A stretch of 8,040 nucleotides of DNA from CAG-103 sp048217285 (GCA_048217285.1 DBFWVW010000024.1:1-8040), one strand, 5' to 3'; shown: positions 1 through 6,775, counted from the stretch's first letter. Notes: generated by a model from the sequence alone, not told the origin. Program-made: numbers and translations.

Positions 1-697
1 GACACCCGGCGAGCCGGACGAGAAGGGCCGCCGCAAGCCCGTCGGCACCGGTGAATTTGAGACGATCGCCGTCGATTCCGTCATCGGCGCCATCGGTCAG
101 ACGGTCGACTGGGGCACGCTCGACACCGGCGCGCTCATCACGACCAAAACGGGCACCGCCGAGGCAGACGCCCTCACGTATCAGACCGCGCAGCCGGACA
201 TCTTCGTCGGCGGCGACTGCTACACCGGGCCGAAGTTCGCCATCGATGCCATTGCCGCCGGCAAAGAGGCCGCCATCAGCCTGCACCGCTACGTACATCC
301 CGGCCAGACGCTCACCGCCGGCCGTGACCGCAGAGTCTACAAGGCGCTCGACAAGGCGCACGTGCTCATTGAAACGGCCGATTTCGACAAGGACCACCGC
401 CAGATGCCGGGCTACAACGCCGCCAAGGCCAAGACGTTCTCCGACGCACGTGTCACGTTCACGGAAGAACAGGTGCGCAAAGAGTGTGCCCGCTGCCTCG
501 GCTGCGGCGCCACGAAGGTGGACAGCTACCTGTGCATCGGCTGCGGATTGTGCACCACGAAGTGCAAGTTCGATGCCATCCACCTCAAGAAGGTGCGCGA
601 CTGGCACGCAGGCTCGTATGAGACCATGCCGATCAAGGTCGCCGAGGGCGTCGTCAAGCGCGCGGGCAGCATCGTCAAGAAGGCGGTCAGCAAGTAA
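1..697 (+). CDS. FAD/NAD(P)-dependent oxidoreductase with C-terminal iron-sulfur domain (5' end missing)
   Basis: This is the C-terminal 231 residues of a larger flavoprotein; the reading frame is open from base 2 and stops with TAA at 695-697. The part seen begins inside the nucleotide-binding fold. The stretch DSVIGAIGQ, followed by PDIFVGGDCYTGPKFAIDAI with AAGKEAA after it, is the FAD-contacting end of GltD-like pyridine nucleotide-disulfide oxidoreductases (glutamate synthase small subunit family). After a linker comes a cysteine cluster with codons at 485, 494, 503, 533, 542, 551 and 563. The last four form a classical C-x2-C-x2-C-x3-C [4Fe-4S] motif, and the first three could hold part of a second cluster. 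The family moves electrons between NAD(P)H and ferredoxin-like partners. The one-base overlap with hypA suggests a role beside a hydrogenase, which is inference. It is probably not GltD itself, because GltD carries its iron-sulfur module at the N-terminus. The N-terminus and promoter lie outside the window. Confidence 0.85.
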   Translation, partial: TPGEPDEKGRRKPVGTGEFETIAVDSVIGAIGQTVDWGTLDTGALITTKTGTAEADALTYQTAQPDIFVGGDCYTGPKFAIDAIAAGKEAAISLHRYVHPGQTLTAGRDRRVYKALDKAHVLIETADFDKDHRQMPGYNAAKAKTFSDARVTFTEEQVRKECARCLGCGATKVDSYLCIGCGLCTTKCKFDAIHLKKVRDWHAGSYETMPIKVAEGVVKRAGSIVKKAVSK

Positions 698-1038
698 TGC
701 ACGAGCTGGCACTGTGCGACGCGATGCTCCGGATGGTGCGCGACATCTCCCGCGAGCAGGCGCTCGAGGGCGTGCGCAGCATCACGGTCCGCGTCGGGAC
801 GCTCTCGGGCGTTGTCCCGCGTTTTCTCACCGACTGCTGGGTCGCCGTGACCGACGGCACGGAGTATGACGGCGTGCCACTGCACGTCGAAACGGAGGCG
901 GGGCGCGCCCGCTGTCTCGACTGCGGGGCGGAGTTCGTCGCCGACGTGGAGGCGCTCTTCTGCCCGGACTGCGGCGGGAAAAAGCTCCTGCCGCTCTCCG
1001 GCCGCGACATGACCATTCAGGAGATCGAGGCGTATTAA
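697..1038 (+). CDS. hypA: Hydrogenase maturation nickel metallochaperone HypA
   Basis: The product has 113 residues, the normal length for HypA, which delivers nickel (with HypB) to the large subunit of [NiFe] hydrogenase and in some bacteria to urease. It begins Met-His-Glu; His2 with the N-terminal amine is the nickel site of the family. The zinc-binding loop is visible as two CxxC pairs, Cys73/Cys76 and Cys89/Cys92. The start is fixed by the N-terminal MHE, which must be exposed for nickel binding. The ATG overlaps the TAA stop of the upstream oxidoreductase by one base (TAATG), and only a weak AAGG lies 13 bases upstream, so translation is probably coupled to that gene. A strong terminator follows 12 bases after the stop, making hypA the last gene of its operon. 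No hypB to hypF genes are in the window; they may lie upstream or elsewhere. The protein acts in the cytoplasm. Confidence 0.95.
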   Translation: MHELALCDAMLRMVRDISREQALEGVRSITVRVGTLSGVVPRFLTDCWVAVTDGTEYDGVPLHVETEAGRARCLDCGAEFVADVEALFCPDCGGKKLLPLSGRDMTIQEIEAY

Positions 1039-1050
1039 CTGCATACGCAG

Positions 1051-1080
1051 CAGGCCCCCGCATCCGCGGGGGCCTGTTTT
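1051..1080 (+). terminator. Rho-independent terminator of the oxidoreductase-hypA operon
   Basis: A perfect 11-bp stem, CAGGCCCCCGC (1051-1061) paired with GCGGGGGCCTG (1066-1076), encloses the four-base loop ATCC and is followed by TTTT. It begins 12 bases after the hypA stop codon. Confidence 0.9.
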
Positions 1081-1083
1081 GGC

Positions 1084-1120
1084 AAAAAAAGCGCCCCCGG
1101 AAGCGATTGCTTCCAGGGGG
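1084..1120 (-). terminator. Rho-independent terminator of asnS
   Basis: Read on the minus strand, an 11-bp stem (1116-1120 with 1094-1098, and 1109-1114 with 1099-1104) has one unpaired base at 1115 and a four-base loop (1105-1108). Seven U residues (1084-1090) follow one short GC step later. It lies 17 bases after the asnS stop. Its U-tract faces that of the hypA terminator with only GGC between them, so the two converging units end back to back. Confidence 0.9.
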
Positions 1121-1136
1121 GTGTTCTCGATCAAAA

Positions 1137-2531
<1,395 letters not shown>

Positions 2532-2575
2532 ATCATCAGCCTCGTTTCCGATGGATTTTTAGAAATAACTTCTTT

Positions 2576-2604
2576 ATTATACGCACTCGGCGCGGTTTTT
2601 TCAA
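2576..2604 (-). promoter_or_regulatory. Sigma-A promoter of asnS
   Basis: On the minus strand, TTGAAA (2599-2604) and a perfect TATAAT (2576-2581) are separated by exactly 17 bases. The predicted transcript starts near 2569, giving a leader of about 38 bases before the ATG at 2531. The -35 box begins 24 bases downstream of the lipid kinase terminator. Confidence 0.88.
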
Positions 2605-2627
2605 CCGGTTCTTGCGCACGCAAACGC

Positions 2628-2654
2628 AAAACCGGCGGAATTTCCGCCGGTTTT
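2628..2654 (-). terminator. Terminator of the lipid kinase gene
   Basis: A near-perfect palindrome: AAAACCGGCGGAA (2628-2640) and TTCCGCCGGTTTT (2642-2654) around a single central base. On the minus strand it forms a CCGGCGG/CCGCCGG stem ending in UUUU, 19 bases after the kinase stop. Because A4 and T4 flank both sides it could also work on the plus strand, but no plus-strand gene needs it. It insulates asnS from the gene upstream. Confidence 0.82.
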
Positions 2655-2673
2655 ACGCATCTTTTCCCCGCTG

Positions 2674-3561
2674 TTAAGTGATGATGTGGATCGCCGCGTG
2701 GTTGTTGCGCAGCGTCACGTCCGTCGTCACGCCGCCGGCCTCGCCGTCGCGCGTCCAGGCCACAGGCTCTTCAAACGTGAAGCGCAGCGTCTTGGACTGC
2801 ACGAGAATGACGTTCTCATTGTCATAGTTCTGGTTGAGCACGCCCGAGATGATGCGGCTCAGGTCGCCGAACTGCAGCGGGCGGCGGATGAGCAGCGTCT
2901 CGAACAGGCCGTCGCCCAGACTCACCAGGTCTTTGCGCAGGCGCACCATGCCGGCCACGGACGTCGAGTTGGACACACCGCCGAAGATGAAGTCGCCGTC
3001 GACCGTACCGCCGTCATATTCCACGTGCGCGCGGTAATGGTCGATGCTGTTGAGCCGGCCGATCGCCTCAAGCACGTAGGCCAGGTGACCGAGCGCCTGC
3101 TTTTCGTTTTGCGGCGTTTCATAGCTCACGGCCGTGAACGCGCCGAACGCCGCCACGTAGGTGAAAAAGCTCTCGTCGCCAAAGCTGCCGACGTCAAACG
3201 CCGTCGGCGTTCCGGTCACGATGCGAAGAGCCGCGTCCGTCGCGTTTTTCGGCAGGCCGAGCGTCGAGGCCACGTCGTTCGTCGTGCCCATCGGGATATA
3301 GCCCAGCGGGGGCGGATTCGGCACCTGCATCAGGCCGGACACGACCTCACTGAGTGTGCCGTCGCCGCCGATGCAGGCCACGGTGTCATACTCCGCCGCG
3401 TGCTGCGCCGCCATCAGCGTCGCGTCGCCGCGTCCCTGCGTGAAATACACCGTCGTCAGGTACCCGCCACTGTCAAGAATGTTCATCACCTCGCCGAAGC
3501 CGGTCTTGTAACCGCTGCGTCCAGCCATGGGGTTGATGATCAGCATCATGCGTTTTTTCAT
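2674..3561 (-). CDS. Diacylglycerol kinase family lipid kinase (YegS/DgkB type)
   Basis: The product is a 295-residue soluble lipid kinase that transfers the ATP phosphate to a lipid hydroxyl. Diacylglycerol recycled to phosphatidic acid is the best-known substrate, but substrate cannot be read from sequence. Visible family marks are the N-terminal strand with Asn10-Pro11 and AGRSG, the nucleotide loop GGDGT (65-69), PMGTTNDVA (90-98) and the late acidic DGE motif. The length is normal for the family (about 290-310). The start is Met at 3559-3561 because AGGAGG lies six bases upstream. A longer start at 3600 would add 13 residues and begin inside the loop of the rpsT terminator. The gene follows rpsT on the same strand with only 23 bases between that terminator's U-tract and this ATG, so it probably depends on read-through or a promoter inside rpsT. 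DgkB of Bacillus is one candidate orthologue; paralogues prevent a firm symbol. Confidence 0.92.
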   Translation of the reverse strand: MKKRMMLIINPMAGRSGYKTGFGEVMNILDSGGYLTTVYFTQGRGDATLMAAQHAAEYDTVACIGGDGTLSEVVSGLMQVPNPPPLGYIPMGTTNDVASTLGLPKNATDAALRIVTGTPTAFDVGSFGDESFFTYVAAFGAFTAVSYETPQNEKQALGHLAYVLEAIGRLNSIDHYRAHVEYDGGTVDGDFIFGGVSNSTSVAGMVRLRKDLVSLGDGLFETLLIRRPLQFGDLSRIISGVLNQNYDNENVILVQSKTLRFTFEEPVAWTRDGEAGGVTTDVTLRNNHAAIHIIT

Positions 3562-3567
3562 AGTCAG

Positions 3568-3573
3568 CCTCCT
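3568..3573 (-). promoter_or_regulatory. Ribosome binding site deciding the lipid kinase start
   Basis: A perfect AGGAGG on the minus strand sits six bases before the ATG at 3561. The upstream in-frame ATG at 3600 has no such site and falls in a terminator hairpin, so the shorter protein is preferred. Confidence 0.92.
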
Positions 3574-3584
3574 GTCGGGATAGC

Positions 3585-3612
3585 AAAAAGGGCATGGCAA
3601 ACTGCCATGCCC
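3585..3612 (-). terminator. Rho-independent terminator of rpsT
   Basis: On the minus strand a 10-bp perfect stem, GGGCATGGCA paired with TGCCATGCCC (plus coordinates 3603-3612 and 3590-3599), has a three-base loop and is followed by five U residues (3585-3589). It begins 14 bases after the rpsT stop and ends 23 bases before the lipid kinase start. Confidence 0.88.
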
Positions 3613-3626
3613 CCGAGATCGTATGA

Positions 3627-3890
3627 TCAGCCAAGCTCGTTCATTTTCTGAGCCATCGCAGACTTCTTGTGCGCTGCGTTGTTCTTGTGGATCAGACCCT
3701 TGCCGGCCGCGCGGTCAACAGCCTGGACAGCAACTTTATAGGTACTGACGGCTGCGTCACGGTTGCCTTCGGCAACAGCCGCATCAAACTTCTTCAGGTT
3801 GGTCTTCAGGGCAGATTTCTCAGCCTTGTTTTTCAGATTCTGCAGCTTGGACTTTTCGTCTCTCTTCATTGCGGACTTGATGTTCGGCAT
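3627..3890 (-). CDS. rpsT: 30S ribosomal protein S20
   Basis: This is an 87-residue, Lys/Ala-rich helical protein that binds 16S rRNA early in assembly of the 30S body. The start MPNIKSAMKR and the ending HKNNAAHKKSAMAQKMNEL are characteristic of S20, and the length is as expected (85-90). The ribosome binding site AGGAGGTG (3902-3909) is strong but lies 11 bases from the ATG, at the long end of normal. It has its own sigma-A promoter, a leader of about 60 bases with a weak GTCAT/ATGAC hairpin (3923-3936), and a terminator. It is divergent from gpr, a neighbour pair commonly seen in Clostridia. Confidence 0.97.
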   Translation of the reverse strand: MPNIKSAMKRDEKSKLQNLKNKAEKSALKTNLKKFDAAVAEGNRDAAVSTYKVAVQAVDRAAGKGLIHKNNAAHKKSAMAQKMNELG

Positions 3891-3959
3891 TTCTCAATCG
3901 CCACCTCCTCCTATAAAATTCAGTCATGGATATGACCGTGCAATGTTCTGCAAGTGTTG

Positions 3960-3988
3960 ATGATATCATCAAACCCTTCAAATTGCAA
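3960..3988 (-). promoter_or_regulatory. Sigma-A promoter of rpsT
   Basis: On the minus strand, TTGCAA (3983-3988) and TATCAT (3960-3965) are spaced by 17 bases. Initiation near 3953 gives a leader of about 60 bases. It lies within the AT-rich region shared with gpr. Confidence 0.8.
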
Positions 3989-4014
3989 GCCTTTTTTTCG
4001 ATTTTCATTATAAT
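3985..4014 (+). promoter_or_regulatory. Candidate promoter of gpr (forespore sigma-G-like -10, overlapping a TATAAT)
   Basis: CATTATA (4006-4012) fits the sigma-G -10 consensus CATNHTA, the expected class for a germination protease gene. The best -35 candidate, GCAAG (3985-3989), matches four of five positions of GHATR but at a short 16-base spacing. A perfect sigma-A-like TATAAT (4009-4014) overlaps it, without a good -35 at 17 bases. The -10 element is convincing, while the sigma factor assignment is inference. Confidence 0.45.
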
Positions 4015-4023
4015 TGTATCCAT

Positions 4024-4059
4024 TTGTGGCAACGCTTCCTGTGAGCCACAAGATGTGGC
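4024..4059 (+). promoter_or_regulatory. Alternative hairpins in the gpr leader
   Basis: The central GCCACAA (4045-4051) can pair with TTGTGGC (4024-4030) across a 14-base loop. Alternatively its GCCACA (4045-4050) can pair with TGTGGC (4054-4059) across a three-base loop. The two pairings exclude each other. The ribosome binding site (AAAGGAG, 4065-4071) begins six bases after the second hairpin. Whether either form regulates translation is not known. Confidence 0.4.
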
Positions 4060-4077
4060 GTCAGAAAGGAGCCTGTT

Positions 4078-4935
4078 ATGCCGAATTTTCCCCGTACCGA
4101 CCTCGCCGTCGAGGCGGAAGCCATCCACCGCAGCGCCGCCGCCGTCACGGAGCTGCCCGGCGTGCGCGCCGAAAAGACGAACCGCCGCGGCTTTGCCGTG
4201 ACCGAGGTGCACGTGCTCGACGTCGCCGGCGAGAATGCGTTATGTAAACCAATCGGAGACTACTACACCCTCGCGCTCGACCCATTGCTGCGGCGCGAGG
4301 ATGACGCGTTTGAAAACGCGGCGCAGACGCTCGCCGAGCTGCTGCGCGGCGTGCTGCCGCTGATGCCGGACGCGTCCGTGCTCGTCGTCGGCCTCGGCAA
4401 CCGGGCGATCACGCCAGACGCCGTCGGCCCGGATGCGATCGACAGCGTCATGGTCACGCGGCACCTGCGCGAGCATCTGCCGGAGCATTTCGGGCAGTTT
4501 CGGTCCGTGGCAGCGCTCGCAGCCGGTGTGCTTGGCACGACCGGCGTGGAATCCGCCGACATGATCCGTGCCCTGGCAGACCGTCTGCACCCGGACGCCA
4601 TCATTGCCGTGGACGCGCTTGCCTGTGCGGAACTCGACCGGCTCGGCCGCACCGTACAGCTCACAGACACCGGCATCACGCCCGGCAGCGGCGTCGGTAA
4701 CGATCGTGCGGGGCTCAGCCGCGGCACACTCGGCATCCCGGTCGCAGCCATCGGCCTGCCGACCGTCATCGATGCGGGCGGCTTTTCGGACGATCCCCGC
4801 GCGGAGCAGATGTTCGTCACGCCCCGTGATATCGACACCGTAGTCCGGGACGCGGCAAAGCTCATCGGCTATGGCATCAATCTCGCGCTGCACGACGGGC
4901 TGACCATTGGCGACGTGGATATGTTCCTGTCCTGA
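4078..4935 (+). CDS. gpr: Germination protease GPR (spore protease)
   Basis: GPR is made as a zymogen in the forespore and degrades small acid-soluble spore proteins early in germination, releasing amino acids and freeing the DNA. The 285-residue product shows the family blocks in order: RTDLAVEA (6-13) at the pro-region boundary, GLGNRAITPDAVGP (105-118), LGTTGVES (152-159), IAVDALA (176-182), TDTGITPGSGVGN (196-208), LGIPVAAIGLPTVIDA and MFVTPRDID near the C-terminus. Asp114 and Asp179 occupy the places of the two aspartates important for catalysis in Bacillus GPR (about 127 and 193), with near-identical spacing. Bacillus proteins are about 370 residues; here the N-terminus is short and the segment between PTVIDA and MFVTP is only about a dozen residues. 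The start is supported by AAAGGAG six bases upstream. It is divergent from rpsT. No clear terminator follows, so it may read into soj. Confidence 0.95.
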   Translation: MPNFPRTDLAVEAEAIHRSAAAVTELPGVRAEKTNRRGFAVTEVHVLDVAGENALCKPIGDYYTLALDPLLRREDDAFENAAQTLAELLRGVLPLMPDASVLVVGLGNRAITPDAVGPDAIDSVMVTRHLREHLPEHFGQFRSVAALAAGVLGTTGVESADMIRALADRLHPDAIIAVDALACAELDRLGRTVQLTDTGITPGSGVGNDRAGLSRGTLGIPVAAIGLPTVIDAGGFSDDPRAEQMFVTPRDIDTVVRDAAKLIGYGINLALHDGLTIGDVDMFLS

Positions 4936-4940
4936 GGCAA

Positions 4941-4956
4941 TGTTTCACGTGAAACA
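4941..4956 (+). other. parS: parS centromere site 1 (perfect palindrome)
   Basis: TGTTTCACGTGAAACA is a perfect 16-bp inverted repeat matching the bacterial chromosomal parS consensus (TGTTNCACGTGAAACA). It is the loading site for the ParB CTP-dependent clamp. It begins five bases after the gpr stop and lies upstream of soj-parB, as expected for a chromosomal parABS module. Confidence 0.97.
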
Positions 4957-4975
4957 CACCCGCCGGATTTCGCAT

Positions 4976-4991
4976 TGTTTCACGTGAAGCA
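4976..4991 (+). other. parS: parS centromere site 2 (one mismatch)
   Basis: TGTTTCACGTGAAGCA matches parS at 15 of 16 positions, with A to G at 4989. Its start is 35 bases from that of the first site, so the two are separated by 19 bases. It remains a probable ParB site of somewhat lower affinity (inference). Confidence 0.9.
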
Positions 4992-5023
4992 TCACAAAAA
5001 TTCGCCGCAGGGCCTCCAAGCGG

Positions 5024-5052
5024 TTGAAAACATCGCCGCTCGCTGTTATAAT
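5024..5052 (+). promoter_or_regulatory. Sigma-A promoter of soj-parB
   Basis: TTGAAA (5024-5029) and a perfect TATAAT (5047-5052) are spaced by 17 bases. The transcript should start near 5059, about 24 bases before the soj ATG. The -35 box lies 32 bases after parS site 2, within easy reach of ParB sliding from parS. Confidence 0.9.
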
Positions 5053-5070
5053 AGCTGCAATCACAATTCA

Positions 5071-5076
5071 GGGAGG
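5071..5076 (+). promoter_or_regulatory. Ribosome binding site deciding the soj start
   Basis: GGGAGG is six bases before the ATG at 5083. A longer in-frame opening from TTG at 4975 would start inside parS site 2, upstream of the promoter, and would add 36 residues before the conserved ParA N-terminus. The ATG at 5083 is therefore chosen. Confidence 0.93.
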
Positions 5077-5082
5077 CAAACC

Positions 5083-5898
5083 ATGGGCAAAATCATTGCC
5101 GTCGCCAACCAGAAAGGCGGAGTCGGCAAGACAACCACGTGCGTGAATCTGGCCTGCGCGCTCAAAAAGCGCGGGCGGCGCGTGCTCCTAGTCGACTGCG
5201 ACCCCCAAGGCAACAGCACCTCCGGCATGGGCGTGGACAAAACCGCGACACCCAACTGCTATGACCTGCTGATCAACGGCGCGGCCGCCGCCGACTGCAT
5301 TCGCAGCACGAAATATGGCGACGTGCTGCCGGCAAACATGAATCTGTCCGGCTGCTCGGTCGAGCTGGTGAGCTCCGAACAGCGGGAATACATTATGAAA
5401 AACGCGCTGGCCACAGTGGAGGATCACTATGACTTCATTCTCATCGACTGTCCGCCGTCGCTCGAGCTGCTGACGATCAACGCGCTCGTCGCGGCCGACA
5501 GCGTGCTGATCCCGGTGCAGTGCGAATACTACGCGCTCGAGGGCATTGCCGACCTCATGCGCAGCATTAAAATGTGCAACAAGCGCCTGAATCCGGAGCT
5601 GACCGTGCAGGGCATTGTCATGACCATGTACGACAGCCGCACGAAGCTGTCCGACCAGGTCGTGAACGAAGTACGCAAGTTCTTCGGCAAAAAGGTCTAC
5701 AAGACCATGATCCCGCGCAACGTGCGCCTGTCCGAGGCGCCGAGCCACCGCAAACCGGCCATTGCCTACGACAAAGAGTCCAAGGGCGCGCGGGCCTACC
5801 TGCATCTGGCGGGCGAGCTCATCAAGCGCGAGGACAAGGCGGCAAAAGCGGCGCAGGAAGCAGCCGCAGCCGCCACAACGGAGGTGAAACATGGGTAA
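5083..5898 (+). CDS. soj: Chromosome-partitioning ATPase Soj/ParA
   Basis: This 271-residue ParA-type ATPase dimerises on ATP binding, coats nucleoid DNA non-specifically and is stimulated by ParB at parS. In Bacillus it also controls DnaA activity. The deviant Walker A motif KGGVGKTT spans 11-18 (signature Lys11, catalytic Lys16). VDCDPQGN (37-44) carries the switch Asp40, and FILIDCPPS is the Walker B region. The late PRNVRLSEAPSHRKPAIAYD block, with conserved basic residues linked to DNA binding, is present. Length is normal for Soj (about 255-270). An Ala/Lys-rich tail, about the last 25 residues, extends past the usual end. It has its own promoter, follows two parS sites, and overlaps parB by eight bases (ATGGGTAA), so the two are co-transcribed and probably translationally coupled. 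It is a chromosomal type without the N-terminal DNA-binding extension of many plasmid ParAs. Confidence 0.97.
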   Translation: MGKIIAVANQKGGVGKTTTCVNLACALKKRGRRVLLVDCDPQGNSTSGMGVDKTATPNCYDLLINGAAAADCIRSTKYGDVLPANMNLSGCSVELVSSEQREYIMKNALATVEDHYDFILIDCPPSLELLTINALVAADSVLIPVQCEYYALEGIADLMRSIKMCNKRLNPELTVQGIVMTMYDSRTKLSDQVVNEVRKFFGKKVYKTMIPRNVRLSEAPSHRKPAIAYDKESKGARAYLHLAGELIKREDKAAKAAQEAAAAATTEVKHG

Positions 5899-6775
5899 AG
5901 ACGGAAAGAAAGGCCTCGGCATGGGCCTCGGCGCGCTCTTTGGCGAGGAATATCCTGCACCGCAGCCCGAACGCGAGGAGAACACGCCGGATCTGCTGCC
6001 GATTGAGAAGATCGAGCCGCGTGCCGACCAGCCACGCAAACGCTTCGACCCGGAAGCGCTGGAAATGCTCGCGGAATCCATCCGCACCTACGGGCTCATT
6101 CAGCCGATCACGGTCCGGCCGCTCGACAGCGGGTTTTATCAGATCATCGCGGGCGAGCGCCGCTGGCGCGCCAGCCGCATGGCCGGGCTCAAGGAAGTAC
6201 CGGTGCGCATCCTGACTGCGGACGAGCAGCGGGCAATGGAAATGGCGCTGGTCGAAAACCTCCAGCGCGAGGACTTAAACCCCATCGAAGAGGCGAAGGG
6301 CTACCGCGCCCTGCAGGATGTCTACGGTATGACGCAGGACGATGTGGCGCAGAGCGTGGGCAAGTCGCGCCCCGCTGTCGCGAACGCGACCCGGCTGCTG
6401 GCGCTGTCAGAGCCAGTGCTCAAGCTCGTCGAGGACGGCACACTGTCCGCCGGACACGCGCGTGCGCTGCTGCCGCTCAGCAACCCGGAGATGCAGCTTG
6501 CCGCCGCAAAAACCGTCATCGAAAAAGGCCTGTCCGTGCGCCGGGCAGAGGCGCTGGCCGCGCAGCTGCTCAAGGACACAGAGGATAAACCGGTCAAAAA
6601 GTCCAGCGGTGTGGATTATCTTGGCGAATGCGCACGGCATTTGGAGCAGGTGCTCGGCCGGAAGGTACGCATGACGCAGGGGCGCAAGACCGGACGCATC
6701 GAGCTGGAATACTACGACGCGGACGACCGCGAGGCGCTGCTGCAGGCACTCGAGGGCCTCGGCCGCAGAAACTGA
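5891..6775 (+). CDS. parB: Chromosome-partitioning protein ParB/Spo0J
   Basis: ParB is a CTP-dependent DNA clamp that loads at parS, spreads along DNA, recruits SMC and stimulates Soj. The 294 residues are of normal length. The N-terminal KGLGMGLGALFGE (7-19) is the peptide region that contacts ParA. The CTPase domain holds GERRWRAS (88-95) and ENLQREDLNP (122-131). A helix-turn-helix with MTQDDVAQSVGKSRPAVAN (146-164) is expected to read parS. A C-terminal dimerisation domain ends the protein (GRIELEYYDADDREALLQAL). The start follows GGAGGTG (5880-5886) inside the end of soj. A Noc paralogue is less likely because the gene directly follows soj and parS lies upstream. No hairpin terminator follows; serS begins 43 bases later and may share the transcript. 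Confidence 0.97.
   Translation: MGKDGKKGLGMGLGALFGEEYPAPQPEREENTPDLLPIEKIEPRADQPRKRFDPEALEMLAESIRTYGLIQPITVRPLDSGFYQIIAGERRWRASRMAGLKEVPVRILTADEQRAMEMALVENLQREDLNPIEEAKGYRALQDVYGMTQDDVAQSVGKSRPAVANATRLLALSEPVLKLVEDGTLSAGHARALLPLSNPEMQLAAAKTVIEKGLSVRRAEALAAQLLKDTEDKPVKKSSGVDYLGECARHLEQVLGRKVRMTQGRKTGRIELEYYDADDREALLQALEGLGRRN

Noticed and set aside
2532..2575. T-box riboswitch before asnS
   Set aside because: The promoter lies only about 45 bases from the start codon, leaving no room for a specifier stem and antiterminator.
3019..3034. TTCCACGTG inside the lipid kinase gene as a third parS
   Set aside because: Only one half of the palindrome matches; the other half reads CGCGG. Other CACGTG hexamers (359, 445, 4208) also lack the flanks.
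3562..3600. Longer lipid kinase start at the ATG ending at 3600
   Set aside because: That codon falls in the rpsT terminator hairpin, while AGGAGG is ideally placed for the ATG at 3561.
2686..3651. A 321-codon plus-strand open frame opposite the lipid kinase
   Set aside because: Antisense shadow of a gene with clear GGDGT and AGGAGG signals; it crosses the rpsT terminator and has no family resemblance.
5007..5023. CCGC/GCGG hairpin as a gpr terminator
   Set aside because: A four-base stem with a long loop and no following T-run is too weak to call a terminator.
4975..5082. N-terminal extension of Soj beginning FHVKH
   Set aside because: This peptide is just the translation of parS site 2; it lies upstream of the soj promoter and start signals, and the conserved ParA N-terminus begins at 5083.
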